Part shown: positions 1 to 8,104 of the stretch, in pieces
How positions within the stretch are numbered: the stretch's first letter is position 1
How the letters are laid out: every line of letters begins with the position of its first letter
Assembly: GCA_022578965.1 (NCBI GenBank)
Contig: MU400679.1
Span: 26,589 to 90,588, forward strand
From: Xylaria sp. FL1777
Taxonomy: Eukaryota; Ascomycota; Sordariomycetes; Xylariales; Xylariaceae
Length of the DNA stretch: 64,000 nt
Reading direction: 5' to 3'
The notes under the pieces: generated by a model
The model's input: only the letters and a program-made list of their open reading frames with translations
The model's database searches: none
Told to the model about the DNA's origin: nothing
Translations under genes and position numbers: made by a program

Positions 1-546
1 CACGAAGTCGTAGGAGCAGTTCTTCTCGTTTCCCTCGGTGCTGACAAGCTGTGAACAGTTGCCTAGGAACGCCTGCAGCCAGGGAATGCCGCCCGTGCCG
101 CCCGTGCAAGCCGGCAACCCGACCTGGACTCCCTTCTCTTTTAGGGGTATGATATTGTCGACCCAGACCTGAGCAGCCTTCGACGGCAAGATATCGCTCC
201 CTCCAGACTGACTCGAGCCGTCGGGTTCGTTGAAGGTGAGCACGTGGCTAATGTTGCGCCCATCGTCAATTAAGTCGTTGACGGCATCCCGAAAGGACGT
301 GTCGTCGATGGAGCCCCATAGCATTGGCACGAACTGGAAGTCGCTCTGTTGCTGATTGGCGAATGCAGGCGCCGGCGTCGGGCCGTAATTGTAGTACCAT
401 GTTAAATCGGATCCATTCCGAACCCAGATGGCGTTGTCCTCAGGACTATCCTTGTTGGGGACAAAGACGAGACCGCGCTTATCCGATCTCGTCTGTCCAT
501 GGACAACCGACAAGGCGGCAGCCACCACAGCAAAGGAGGGGCGCAT
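1..546 (-). CDS. Secreted GH128 (Asl1-like) glycoside hydrolase, C-terminus outside window
   Basis: The 182 visible codons run from ATG at 546-544 to the left edge with no stop, so the C-terminal half is missing. Residues 1-17 form a signal peptide (hydrophobic FAVVAAALSVV core, likely cut after HG). A Lys-Arg pair at 23-24 followed by Gly resembles a Kex2 site. The mature part shows the family landmarks in order: GLVFVP (25-30), WYYNYG (50-55), FVPMLWG (72-78) and LTFNEPD (103-109). Glu107 in the NEP motif is the expected acid/base; the nucleophile Glu lies in the missing part. GH128 members are beta-1,3-glucan-active (alpha/beta)8 hydrolases, usually secreted or wall-bound. Wall remodelling or glucan degradation is therefore inferred. 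No intron is needed in the visible part. Whether a GPI signal or linker follows cannot be seen. Confidence 0.9.
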   Translation of the reverse strand, partial: MRPSFAVVAAALSVVHGQTRSDKRGLVFVPNKDSPEDNAIWVRNGSDLTWYYNYGPTPAPAFANQQQSDFQFVPMLWGSIDDTSFRDAVNDLIDDGRNISHVLTFNEPDGSSQSGGSDILPSKAAQVWVDNIIPLKEKGVQVGLPACTGGTGGIPWLQAFLGNCSQLVSTEGNEKNCSYDFV

Positions 547-716
547 GGCAGAGCGACTCGAGATAAGCAAATAACGAACGAACTTAAAAGAGCGGTGGAT
601 TAAGATTACCGTGCTGGCGGCCGCCTAGAAGGACGGGCTCGGCTTTGGATTCCCGGAAAGGAGTAGGACAGAAATTGGGACCCTCAGCCGCTTGAAATGA
701 AATGAAATAATAGTGA

Positions 717-752
717 AAAAAAAACAGCGGAAAAAGAAGAAGAAGAAGGGAT
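717..752 (-). promoter_or_regulatory. Pyrimidine-rich tract upstream of the GH128 gene
   Basis: On the coding strand this is a CTTCTTCTT run followed by a T run, about 170-205 bases upstream of the GH128 ATG. Such CT tracts commonly sit next to transcription starts in filamentous ascomycetes. No clear TATA box accompanies it, so a role as core promoter is inferred from position only. Confidence 0.35.
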
Positions 753-1375
753 AAACACGTCGCGGTTACAGACTGAGTGTAACTTACTATCTCATACAAG
801 AGAGTGGAAAATCAAGACAGAATCGAGCGAAAGGGGAAAGAAAAAAAATGAGCAGAGAAGTGCGAGCAGAAGTACGACCGGGAGCGACGGATGGTGATAT
901 CTACAAAGGCTCACTGGACTAGAACGAGTCGTTTACTGCAGCTGAGGAGCGCCTGGCCCGCCATTCCTAGACTCTTATCGAGTACGGCTGAAAGGGGGGG
1001 TAAACCCCATCGAGAGCAATGCCGTATCAATATCAATCAATGCAGAGCGATAATTGCTTGGCTCGGCTTAGCGAAAGCCAATACGAGTTCGGCTATGCGC
1101 TGTTCAATATTATTACAACGTACGCATACTCAGTGTACAGGAGACAGACGGAGCGCTGCCAAGTCGCTGGGTCTGGATGTTGTGCTGGGATAAGCACTAA
1201 TCCTCTAGGCGCTGAACTATTAGCGAAAGCGACCAGTATTGTTGGGCATGGTAGATTCAACATTTACCTGCCCCGAGTTCGTGAGCGCGAGGGTGCTGCG
1301 AAGTCGTCAGGACTCTCAGCCTTGATGAGAAGAATGAGATATTCACCCCATGTGAGAAGGACCTTTGCGATCGTA

Positions 1376-1406
1376 GATATCCAGGCATGCCGGTGACCTG
1401 GATATC
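1376..1406. repeat. Perfect 10-bp inverted repeat with 11-base loop
   Basis: Arms gatatccagg (1376-1385) and cctggatatc (1397-1406) are exact reverse complements. It could form a hairpin or be a binding site for a dimeric regulator. No T run follows on either strand. Confidence 0.6.
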
Positions 1407-1492
1407 GATACCTATAGCTAACGACTTATAGATCCATGCAGTCCAGATCGTCAAAGGATCGATCGGTTAAGGTCCCGACCCCCAAGTATACC

Positions 1493-1575
1493 GGTAGTGG
1501 TGTATAGTGGCGTTTGCCAAGGCAACTCTGATAGGGGTACCTATCAGATTATACATGTAACCTGGAACCACTACC
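1493..1575. ncRNA. Candidate structured element (three-way-junction fold)
   Basis: Four complementary pairings nest without conflict. The outer stem ggtagtggt (1493-1501) pairs with accactacc (1567-1575). Stacked inside it, gtata (1502-1506) pairs with tatac (1550-1554). Two hairpins branch inside: ttgcc/ggcaa (1514-1518, 1521-1525) and tctgatag/ctatcaga (1527-1534, 1541-1548). The span of 83 bases is tRNA-sized, but there is no B box, no T-arm and no usable anticodon loop, so it is not a tRNA. It may be a small structured RNA, a DNA palindrome cluster or chance. Confidence 0.25.
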
Positions 1576-2030
1576 CCTGCTTCAACGACCCATTACTTCG
1601 TCGTTATCATATGTACAAAGGTAGCAGGTTGGGTGCCAAGCGTTGTCAGACAGTTGGAGGTTTACTGTAATGTGCCATGATGCCTCAAGAAAGTGACATT
1701 ATTCCCCGATGCACGAGCAGAGAAGCACGAGCCGGTCTTTTAATACCAACACTATATAGAGTACAAGACCGGGGATGATTGAAATTTCGTAGTATAGTGT
1801 TTCCCTTTTATATCACTAAAAGGTAGTCCGTCTAAGCTCAGCACCATGTCCGGAATGGTGATACTAGCTAACTAGCTAATTCCCAAGACAGCGGACCATG
1901 ATTTATCATCTAAATTCCCCTGCGCCATGAGCACTCATAACAATCCCAGATATACGTGCCGCAGATGTCGGGGTAGCATTATAGTGAAGCTCCTCGGGAG
2001 GGGGACGGAGGGGGGAATCGTTCCCCACCA

Positions 2031-2960
2031 CTAACCCTCGGTGAGGTTGTAAATCTTCTGGATGCTGTGAAGCATCTCCTTGTGATCGATCTTGAGGTCT
2101 TTCAATAACCCATCTGCAAACCCGAACACCCACCCGTGCACCACGGGGTACTGGTTTCTGGCGTACGACTGCTGAACAGCAGCGGTCTTGATGACGTTTC
2201 GGCATTGCTCGGTGACACTCAATTCGACGAGGCGGTTGTAGCGCGCCGTCTCATCCTTGATAGAATCCAGCTCCTTCTCGTGAATGCGGTAGACGTCACG
2301 GATGTTCCGAAGCCAGGGGTTCAGCAAGCCCAAGTCCTTGGGGGTCATGGCGGCCTTGACACCGCCGCAACCGTAATGCCCGCACACGATGATGTGCTTG
2401 ACGTGGAGATGGCACACGGCATACTCAATGACGCTCATGACGTTGAGATCGGTGTTGACGACCAGGTTGGCGATGTTGCGGTGGATGAAGGCCTCGCCGG
2501 GGCCGAGGCCAGAAATCTGCTCGGCGGGGATGCGAGAATCGCTGCATCCAATCCAGAGATACTCGGGGCTCTGGCCGGCACTCAGCTTGGCGAAGAAGTC
2601 GGGGTCTTTCTGCCTCTGCTCGGCCGCCCAGGCGCGGTTGTGGTCAAAGACGCGGTCGTGGGTCTGCTGGAGATACTTTGAGATATCCGAAGGGGCCATG
2701 TTGTGAGTGATGTCGTTGTTGTCGTCGTCGTCGTTGTTGTTGTTGTCGTTATCCCTCCTGCTGCTACTACTACTACTACTATTATTCTTATTCTTATTCT
2801 TCCTACCACTGATGGTCGACGAAGAACCGCTGCTACAGGATCGTGATGATGGGTGAAGTTTGTGCGCCGTTGCTGCCGAGGTTGGCATGAGTGTCCGTCT
2901 AGCGCATGCGGGGAGCCGAGAACCGTAGCCCACTGTCCCTCTGATCATCCGGCCTATCAT
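2031..2960 (-). CDS. Beta-class carbonic anhydrase, probably mitochondrial (long form)
   Basis: A 309-residue intronless gene ending in TAG at 2033-2031. It interconverts CO2 and bicarbonate and so supplies bicarbonate to carboxylases such as pyruvate and acetyl-CoA carboxylase. The catalytic domain (about 88-309) carries CSDSR at 139-143 and HYGC at 195-198. Zinc ligands are Cys139, His195 and Cys198, and Asp141/Arg143 form the usual dyad. Residues 1-60 contain Arg and Lys but no Asp or Glu, as in a mitochondrial presequence. A linker with a seven-Ser run (61-67) and an Asn/Asp run (70-83) follows. The frame is open further upstream, but only from TTG at 3023, so the first ATG is at 2960-2958. 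That ATG has a poor context (C at -3), and another ATG follows at 2948. The family resembles fungal Nce103-type enzymes; ortholog identity is not established. Confidence 0.93.
   Translation of the reverse strand: MIGRMIRGTVGYGSRLPACARRTLMPTSAATAHKLHPSSRSCSSGSSSTISGRKNKNKNNSSSSSSSRRDNDNNNNDDDDNNDITHNMAPSDISKYLQQTHDRVFDHNRAWAAEQRQKDPDFFAKLSAGQSPEYLWIGCSDSRIPAEQISGLGPGEAFIHRNIANLVVNTDLNVMSVIEYAVCHLHVKHIIVCGHYGCGGVKAAMTPKDLGLLNPWLRNIRDVYRIHEKELDSIKDETARYNRLVELSVTEQCRNVIKTAAVQQSYARNQYPVVHGWVFGFADGLLKDLKIDHKEMLHSIQKIYNLTEG
2697..2699 (-). promoter_or_regulatory. Internal ATG with strong context, alternative start of the carbonic anhydrase
   Basis: The codon at 2699-2697 sits in CACAACATGGCC, with A at -3 and G at +4, far better than the upstream ATGs at 2960 and 2948. 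Starting here gives 222 residues, a complete catalytic domain without the basic presequence and low-complexity linker. Leaky scanning or a shorter transcript would give a cytosolic isoform. This is inferred from context only. Confidence 0.5.
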
Positions 2961-5140
2961 GGGCAGTGAACTCGTGGACGACGGCTGCAATCGAAGGGAT
3001 TTTCGTGGGTTAGTGTATTTCAACAGGCAGCACAGGCAGTGCAGCTACAGTCTTTTTGTCTGTTGTTCTAAGCCGCCGAAACCCGCAAAGCTGAGCAACC
3101 TTGCTAGCTAGCTGCATAAGGCATGGATCCCCTAAAAATCTACCTACTCACTTACTTATGTACTTTTGTCCACTGTATACAGTATGTAGGTAGGTAGCTA
3201 TGTAGGTATACTTAACTTGAAGTACTACATAAGGTATCAATGCTAGTCGACATACCTAAATATCTATCTATCCACCTTGGGTTAGTTAGCTCGGGGCTTT
3301 ATAACGTCGTCGAGAGCTGGTCAACAGGGCCATACCCACAATCTACAGTAGGTACGTGTACTACTACCGTACGCCCAAGAGCAAGCTAAATAGGTAGTGT
3401 GTATGCTTTCGTAGCAAAAGAAAATATACAAAAAGAAGAAAGCAAAGAGAGAGGGAAAAAAGAAAAACCCCACGGTATGGTGGGTAAACATTGTATATCG
3501 TGGTCACCATCTATACAATAACAAGCATCGGCTTTCTCCCGCTCCAGATGGTCTTGATATGAAAACACTATACTATTTTCATCATCGTTAATGCAGGATT
3601 TTCTTCCTTCACTTGCCGATGAAGTCTGGCATGAAACATGATTCAAAGCCGTGCCATTCCATCCCTCACATCCACAGCCATGTCACGATATTAAGCAGTG
3701 TGTCGGCTCCCCTACCGGATTGTAATTTTCACTTGCACCTCCGCCGGGCCGGGGCGGATTCCGGTACAGATTTCAAGAAAGGAGAATGCCATGAGGAGAA
3801 ATAAATCTAGGGACCATAATATCCGCCTAATCGTCCTATATATCGAAGAACCATTGGCTGGGGCTGCTATTGATAGCCTCCTTCGATCTCATTCCAGAGA
3901 TAAAAGTCGTGATTATAGTGCTGCGGTATCGAAGTACACACCTATGAAATTGCTATGGCTCGATCAACAGCTCATGCTTAGATTCTTCAATCTTCTTATA
4001 TTCTTGACGGAATTCCCGGCGTCTGCAAAGGAACAAGGTGATGATGGGTGGTCGGCAATAAGTGGTAACTTAAATAGGACGCCGTTACCGCCCAGACTCT
4101 ACTCGCCGAGTTAATATAACAAATCAGCCTCGCCTATCGAAAATCATTATTCGACTTCACTTCTCTTTAAGAAATTCTTGATAGTTCTTTACGCTACTTG
4201 CGTCATCTTGGGGCCATATGGCAGGATTGCGAGATAGTAGTCACCTAGGGCTTCTAAGAGATCAGAAGTCGGAAATATTGAAATTGCGATCATAGCTGCA
4301 GGAAAGGATAGTCGCGGAGAGTAGATAGCCCCCTTACGTTGATTAAGAAGATCTCAAGCAGTTGTCTAACTATTCATCACCATAGCCTAGGTGCTTGGGC
4401 CCAGTTCTAAACCACGAGGCCATGCAACAAGTATTTTCGTTACGGACAAAAAAGTACTTTGTGTATAGTCCAGTGATAGTCATGTACCAATGCAGTTTCA
4501 AAATCATAATAAAAGACAAAAGTCCCAGCACAGGTGTGACGTAAATCATTTCTTAGAGTCTAGTTGAAGACTCTGCTTGTGTGCCGCCCGGGTTACTTGA
4601 TAAGTTTCATTTACACAAATGAAAAGAAGCCCAGCCGGTAGCTGAGTTTTCAGAGTAGAATCTTTGTATATTTGTATATATATGTGTGCCTAAAGTGAGA
4701 AACGCAAGGGCCCATGAAACGACATGACACTCGAAACGATTCTATCCGAGCTCAGTTGGCTAATGAGTAGAGCCACAGCAACATAGCACGTAGCTATTGC
4801 AACGGAAATAAATATAAAGCAGCACTCTTATTGCCAAGATATGCCCCCGTCACATCTCGCATACAATCTACCGAGATGGCGATGGGTGATCTGGTGTGTA
4901 GTGAGCGATGAGCAAATCAGAAGTGTCGCACGGTCAAGACTATCTTTAGCTACGCAGATCATATGTCTGGTGGTGATCTTCGTCATCGGCGGGAGGTGTC
5001 TGGGTCAATTTCTCTCTCTTGTTTCTTCACGTCTTCTAGTGCAAGGTTTCCGAGACAAGAAAATTAAAGCAAAATGTCAGGATCAACTCGTTGGAGTCTA
5101 TTTGGACGCTGCGGGAACTTGGGTAGCCCACTACGCCATA
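2961..5140. other. Intergenic region between the carbonic anhydrase gene and the AT-rich block
   Basis: The first few hundred bases are the carbonic anhydrase promoter and 5' leader. Beyond that I see no domain-bearing frame. The open frames at 3698-4114 and 4841-5146 (plus) and 3386-3646 (minus) are low-information translations without recognisable motifs. Composition drifts toward AT, with many TA steps, compatible with decayed or weakly mutated sequence beside the repeat block. Confidence 0.55.
3140..3275. repeat. Dispersed TACCTA/TAGGTA tetranucleotide-rich tract in the carbonic anhydrase upstream region
   Basis: Several short runs of TACC/GTAG units (ctacctac, gtaggtaggtag, gtaggta, tacctaaatatctatctatc) lie within 140 bases. 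A perfect 12-bp palindrome actgtatacagt (3172-3183) lies among them. Similar unit clusters are common in promoters of many Sordariomycetes. A regulatory role is not shown. Confidence 0.5.
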
Positions 5141-5215
5141 AGCTAACCACCTCCCCTACGGGCCATTGCCTTACGGGCTACCTAACTACCCGCCTTTTAC
5201 GCGACACGCGTATTT
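5141..5215. other. Junction of gene-bearing DNA with the AT-rich block
   Basis: Composition changes within about 20 bases from balanced to almost pure A/T. The last balanced stretch holds two direct copies of tacgggc (5157-5163 and 5172-5178). It ends with a CpG-rich inverted repeat, tacgcg-aca-cgcgta (5198-5212). From 5213 rightward the sequence has the TA-rich, CpG-poor look of the mutated repeats. Confidence 0.8.
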
Positions 5216-5904
5216 AATCATTTTTTTATAACTTTACTACTTTTTATTTTCTTTTTTGCTTTTTATATTCAATTAAAGCGTTTTTTTATTTTTTTATTGC
5301 GATGCTTTTTTTAAACAATAAAAAGCATATATTATAAGTAGTTTAAGCTATTATGCTTAAAATGCTAGTTTAAATAACAGTTAAAAAGTATAAAGTTTTA
5401 TAAACTACTTTATAATGCTAGCTTAATAAAAAACTAATAAAAAAAAACAAATAAAAGCTTTTAAGCTTTATTTTTATACTTAAAAAGTTAATTAGCTTAT
5501 TAAGCTATTAATTAAGCTAAATTAAGCTATATATTTATTTTTGTTAAGTTTTAATAAATAGTTAATTATATATTAAATACTTGCAAAAAAAAAAAAAGTT
5601 AAAAATATATAGCATATTTACTTTTTTAAAGAAAACTTAGTAATAAAAACTATTAAAACTTAGTTAATTAGCTATTTAAAAGTTAATAAAGCTATAGCTA
5701 TTAATATTAATGTTTTTTTTAATTAATTTAATGCTTTAAAAATAGTTAATTTTATATTAAACTATTAATATAACACTAATAAAATAAAAACTAGCTAAAG
5801 CATTAATAATAACTATTAAATTATTTATAAAAAAAAAGCTGTTTAATATTTAAAAAAAACATTAAATAAAATAAATAAATAACTATAATAAAATATATTA
5901 ATAA
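5213..5904. other. AT-rich sequence left of Cop1, unassigned
   Basis: About 690 bases of mutated AT-rich DNA between the junction and the first copia LTR. I found no match to the other elements of the window and no motif. Confidence 0.6.
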
Positions 5905-6189
5905 TGTTAAAATAACTAGTTATTAATTATAACTTTTATATATAATACATATAATAAGTTTTATATAAAAACCACTTTATGTAAAAGCTATTATATAAAC
6001 TAAAGTAATTTTAATATTAGCTTAATTTATATACTAGCAAAGTTTTTACATATAAAGAAAAACTTTTGCTTTATATAAACTTTTTTTTTTTTAACATATA
6101 AAACATAAATAGCTTATAATATAAAGATTATTATACTTTGTTTTAACATATATATATTAAATATATAATCGTATAAAGCTTATTTAATA
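5905..6189 (+). repeat. Cop1 5' LTR (Ty1/copia)
   Basis: Starts TGTTAAAATAACTAG and ends TTATTTAATA (ancestrally ...AACA). It is 285 bp long and aligns along its whole length with the Cop2 LTRs (32826-33112 and 39912-40198) and with the inverted Cop3 LTR (48458-48744), with transition differences. It is the leftmost part of the base element of the nest. Confidence 0.85.
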
Positions 6190-6578
6190 TTAATTAATAA
6201 TTATATTTACATTTTTAATTTACTTGCAATAAACTATAAATTAGCTAAAGTAATAATGAAGTTATATAATACACTTTTATTTTAACTTATTAAAAAAAGA
6301 TTTGTTTTTTATATTATGCTTGTTTTTTTTTTAACATATAAATATATTGTTTAGTTTACTTTTTTTAATTAGCTAAAGTAAGCATATATAAAGAAAAAAA
6401 AAAGAAAGTTTAATTTATTTATGTATAAAAACTAGACTTTTAACCTGTTTATTAATACTAAAAACAAAATAAAGAAAATAGCAAGCAACTTTGCTATTTT
6501 TTTAATTATATTGCTATATAAATATTAAGCAATACATTAATTATATTGCTATATAAAAGTAAAACAGCAATTTATATA
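6190..6578 (+). mobile_element. Cop1 internal segment 1 (Ty1/copia, before the L1 insertion)
   Basis: This segment aligns with Cop2 33113-33501 and stops at the 13-bp target site agcaatttatata. Cop1 continues at 31779, on the far side of the L1 insertion. Confidence 0.8.
6566..6578. repeat. 13-bp target-site duplication of L1 (left copy; right copy 31779-31791)
   Basis: agcaatttatata is identical at 6566-6578 and 31779-31791. The same 13 bases occur once, uninterrupted, at 33489-33501 in Cop2, with both flanks joined. Cop2 therefore shows the pre-insertion site. Confidence 0.85.
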
Positions 6579-8104
6579 TTATTATTATTAATAATTTATT
6601 ATGCTACTTTATAGCGCGGTTTTTTTACCTGTGTACTTATAAGTAAAACCATATAAAAAGCCAGATAAAAACCTTATGCAATAATGTTTATGCTATTACT
6701 TTAAAGTTTTTTTACTTTATAATAACTAGTTTTTATTAACTAGCTTGCTAAACAAAAAATAATAGTTAAAAGGCAAAAGAACTCTTTTTAAAGCTTTTAA
6801 ACTTTTTGCTTTTTTAAGAAATATATAAAAGCTTTTTTTTTGTTTTTTAAAACCTTTAAAGAAGTGCTTTTGCTTTTTTTGCTAGTTTTTTTATTTTTAT
6901 TTTTATTTTTATTTTTTTTTCTTTTTATTTTAACTGCTTTATTATATATTGTTATTTTATTAGTAATAAATAGCTACTTTATAATATTATTTATAGCTTT
7001 AAGCTTTTTTATAGCTAGTTATAAGTTTTTATTAGTTTATAATAGCTTAATTACAAAGCTTTTTTATAGCTGTTTTTTTTTGTTTTTTAATAAATTATAA
7101 TATAAAACTATATACTAAAAAGTTTTTTTTTTTTTTGCGTATTTATAAAAAAGCATAAAAAAGCTTAAAACTTTTTTTTATGCAAAAATACCTTTAGCTT
7201 TATTTTTTTAGTACATATTTATATTATTATAGCTGCTTTATACTTTAATAATCTGCTATATTTTTTAAAAGCTTTGTTTTTATTAAGCTTTTATTTAATT
7301 ATTGCTAAATAGCTGCTGCTTGTTTTAATTTAGCTTTATTTGCTTATTTATTTATTTTTTAGTATAATTTTAGGTTTTTTTTTTTTTAATTATTTTTTTG
7401 GCTAAAAATCTAAAGCTAATATTAGATTTTTTTTAGTTATGCTTTTATTATTGCTTATAAGCTTGCTTTTTGTTTAATTTTTAGCTTTTTAAGCTTTTAT
7501 GTTTTAAATAAAAGTTTTAATTTTTTTTATTATTTTTTAAATTAACTTTTTAACTGCTAAGCTTTTTATATAATGTTTATAAGCTATTGCTTTATTACTA
7601 AAATATAAGTTAATAAAAAAAATCTTTATTTTAATTTTTAAATGCTTTATTTTAATTGCTTTAAAAGTTTTAATTATATATTTAAAGCACTTGTTTTAAG
7701 TTATTACTAATAAATTAATAATACTTTTTGCTTTGTTTTTTTTAAAGTTTTTATATTAAATTATTATATTATAAGCTAAAGTACTTTATATTATTATAAT
7801 ATATATTTGCTTTATTTTTGCTATATTATTACTTTATGCTAAGTTTTATAGCTTAATTATTATATATAATTAAATGCTTAGTTTTTTTTTAAGCTTTATT
7901 AAGTATTTTTTTTATTTTATGTTTTTATTAAACTATATTTTTAAAAACTTTGTGCTATTTTTTAAGTATATTATTGCATTAAAAAGATATATTATTTATA
8001 TAAGCGTTATTTTATTACTAAAAAAATACATTAATTTGCTTTTTTGTTATATAAACTTTATTTTATATTATTTTGCTTAGCTTTTATATGTTTTTTATGC
8101 TATT
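6579..8104 (-). mobile_element. L1, LINE-like retrotransposon, 3' part (minus strand)
   Basis: The element is read on the minus strand, so this is its 3' end. It terminates at the left in a (TAA)n-type tail next to the TSD. No LTR or terminal inverted repeat is visible. The piece joins 28181-31778 to make about 5.12 kb, close to the 5.145 kb of L2. The plus strand is T-rich here, so the sense strand is A-rich, as in the other retroelements of the window. LINE assignment rests on the 13-bp TSD, the simple-repeat tail and the absence of terminal repeats. The reverse transcriptase could not be recognised with confidence. Confidence 0.65.
8092..8104. repeat. 13-bp target-site duplication of L2 (left copy; right copy 28168-28180)
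   Basis: tttttatgctatt is identical at 8092-8104 and 28168-28180. In L2 the corresponding uninterrupted site lies around 11718-11735 on the opposite strand, where the two L1 flanks are joined without duplication. Confidence 0.8.

Larger units (their letters stand above)
547..2030. other. Intergenic spacer between the GH128 gene and the carbonic anhydrase gene
   Basis: Both neighbours are on the minus strand, so this spacer holds the GH128 promoter and the carbonic anhydrase 3' flank. Short open frames on both strands lack recognisable domains, hydrophobic pattern or plausible start context. Base composition is mixed and TA steps are common between 1400 and 1900. The notable contents are two inverted-repeat structures, listed separately. 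Confidence 0.6.

Noticed and set aside
891..1396. Open frames at 891-1193 and 1019-1396
   Set aside because: They overlap each other in different frames, have no motif, and lie in the GH128 promoter region.
3021..3023. Upstream TTG as start of the carbonic anhydrase (330 residues)
   Set aside because: The frame is open to here but the codon is TTG. Nuclear fungal genes normally start at ATG, and the first ATG is at 2960-2958.
3698..5146. Open frames at 3698-4114 and 4841-5146 as small genes
   Set aside because: No recognisable domain, irregular codon choice, no good start context and no supporting neighbour. The second ends just before the AT-rich junction. They may be decayed sequence.
6840..7100. 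Open frame of 86 residues (and the related inverted frame 27635-27901)
   Set aside because: It consists almost only of Phe, Leu, Ile and Tyr, and lies antisense to the 3' end of the LINE-like element. Two copies exist because L1 and L2 are copies, not because of coding constraint.
7874..8080. Open frame of 68 residues and its inverted relative at 11738-11944
   Set aside because: The similarity is explained by the L1/L2 inverted repeat. Composition is that of AT-rich noise on the antisense strand.
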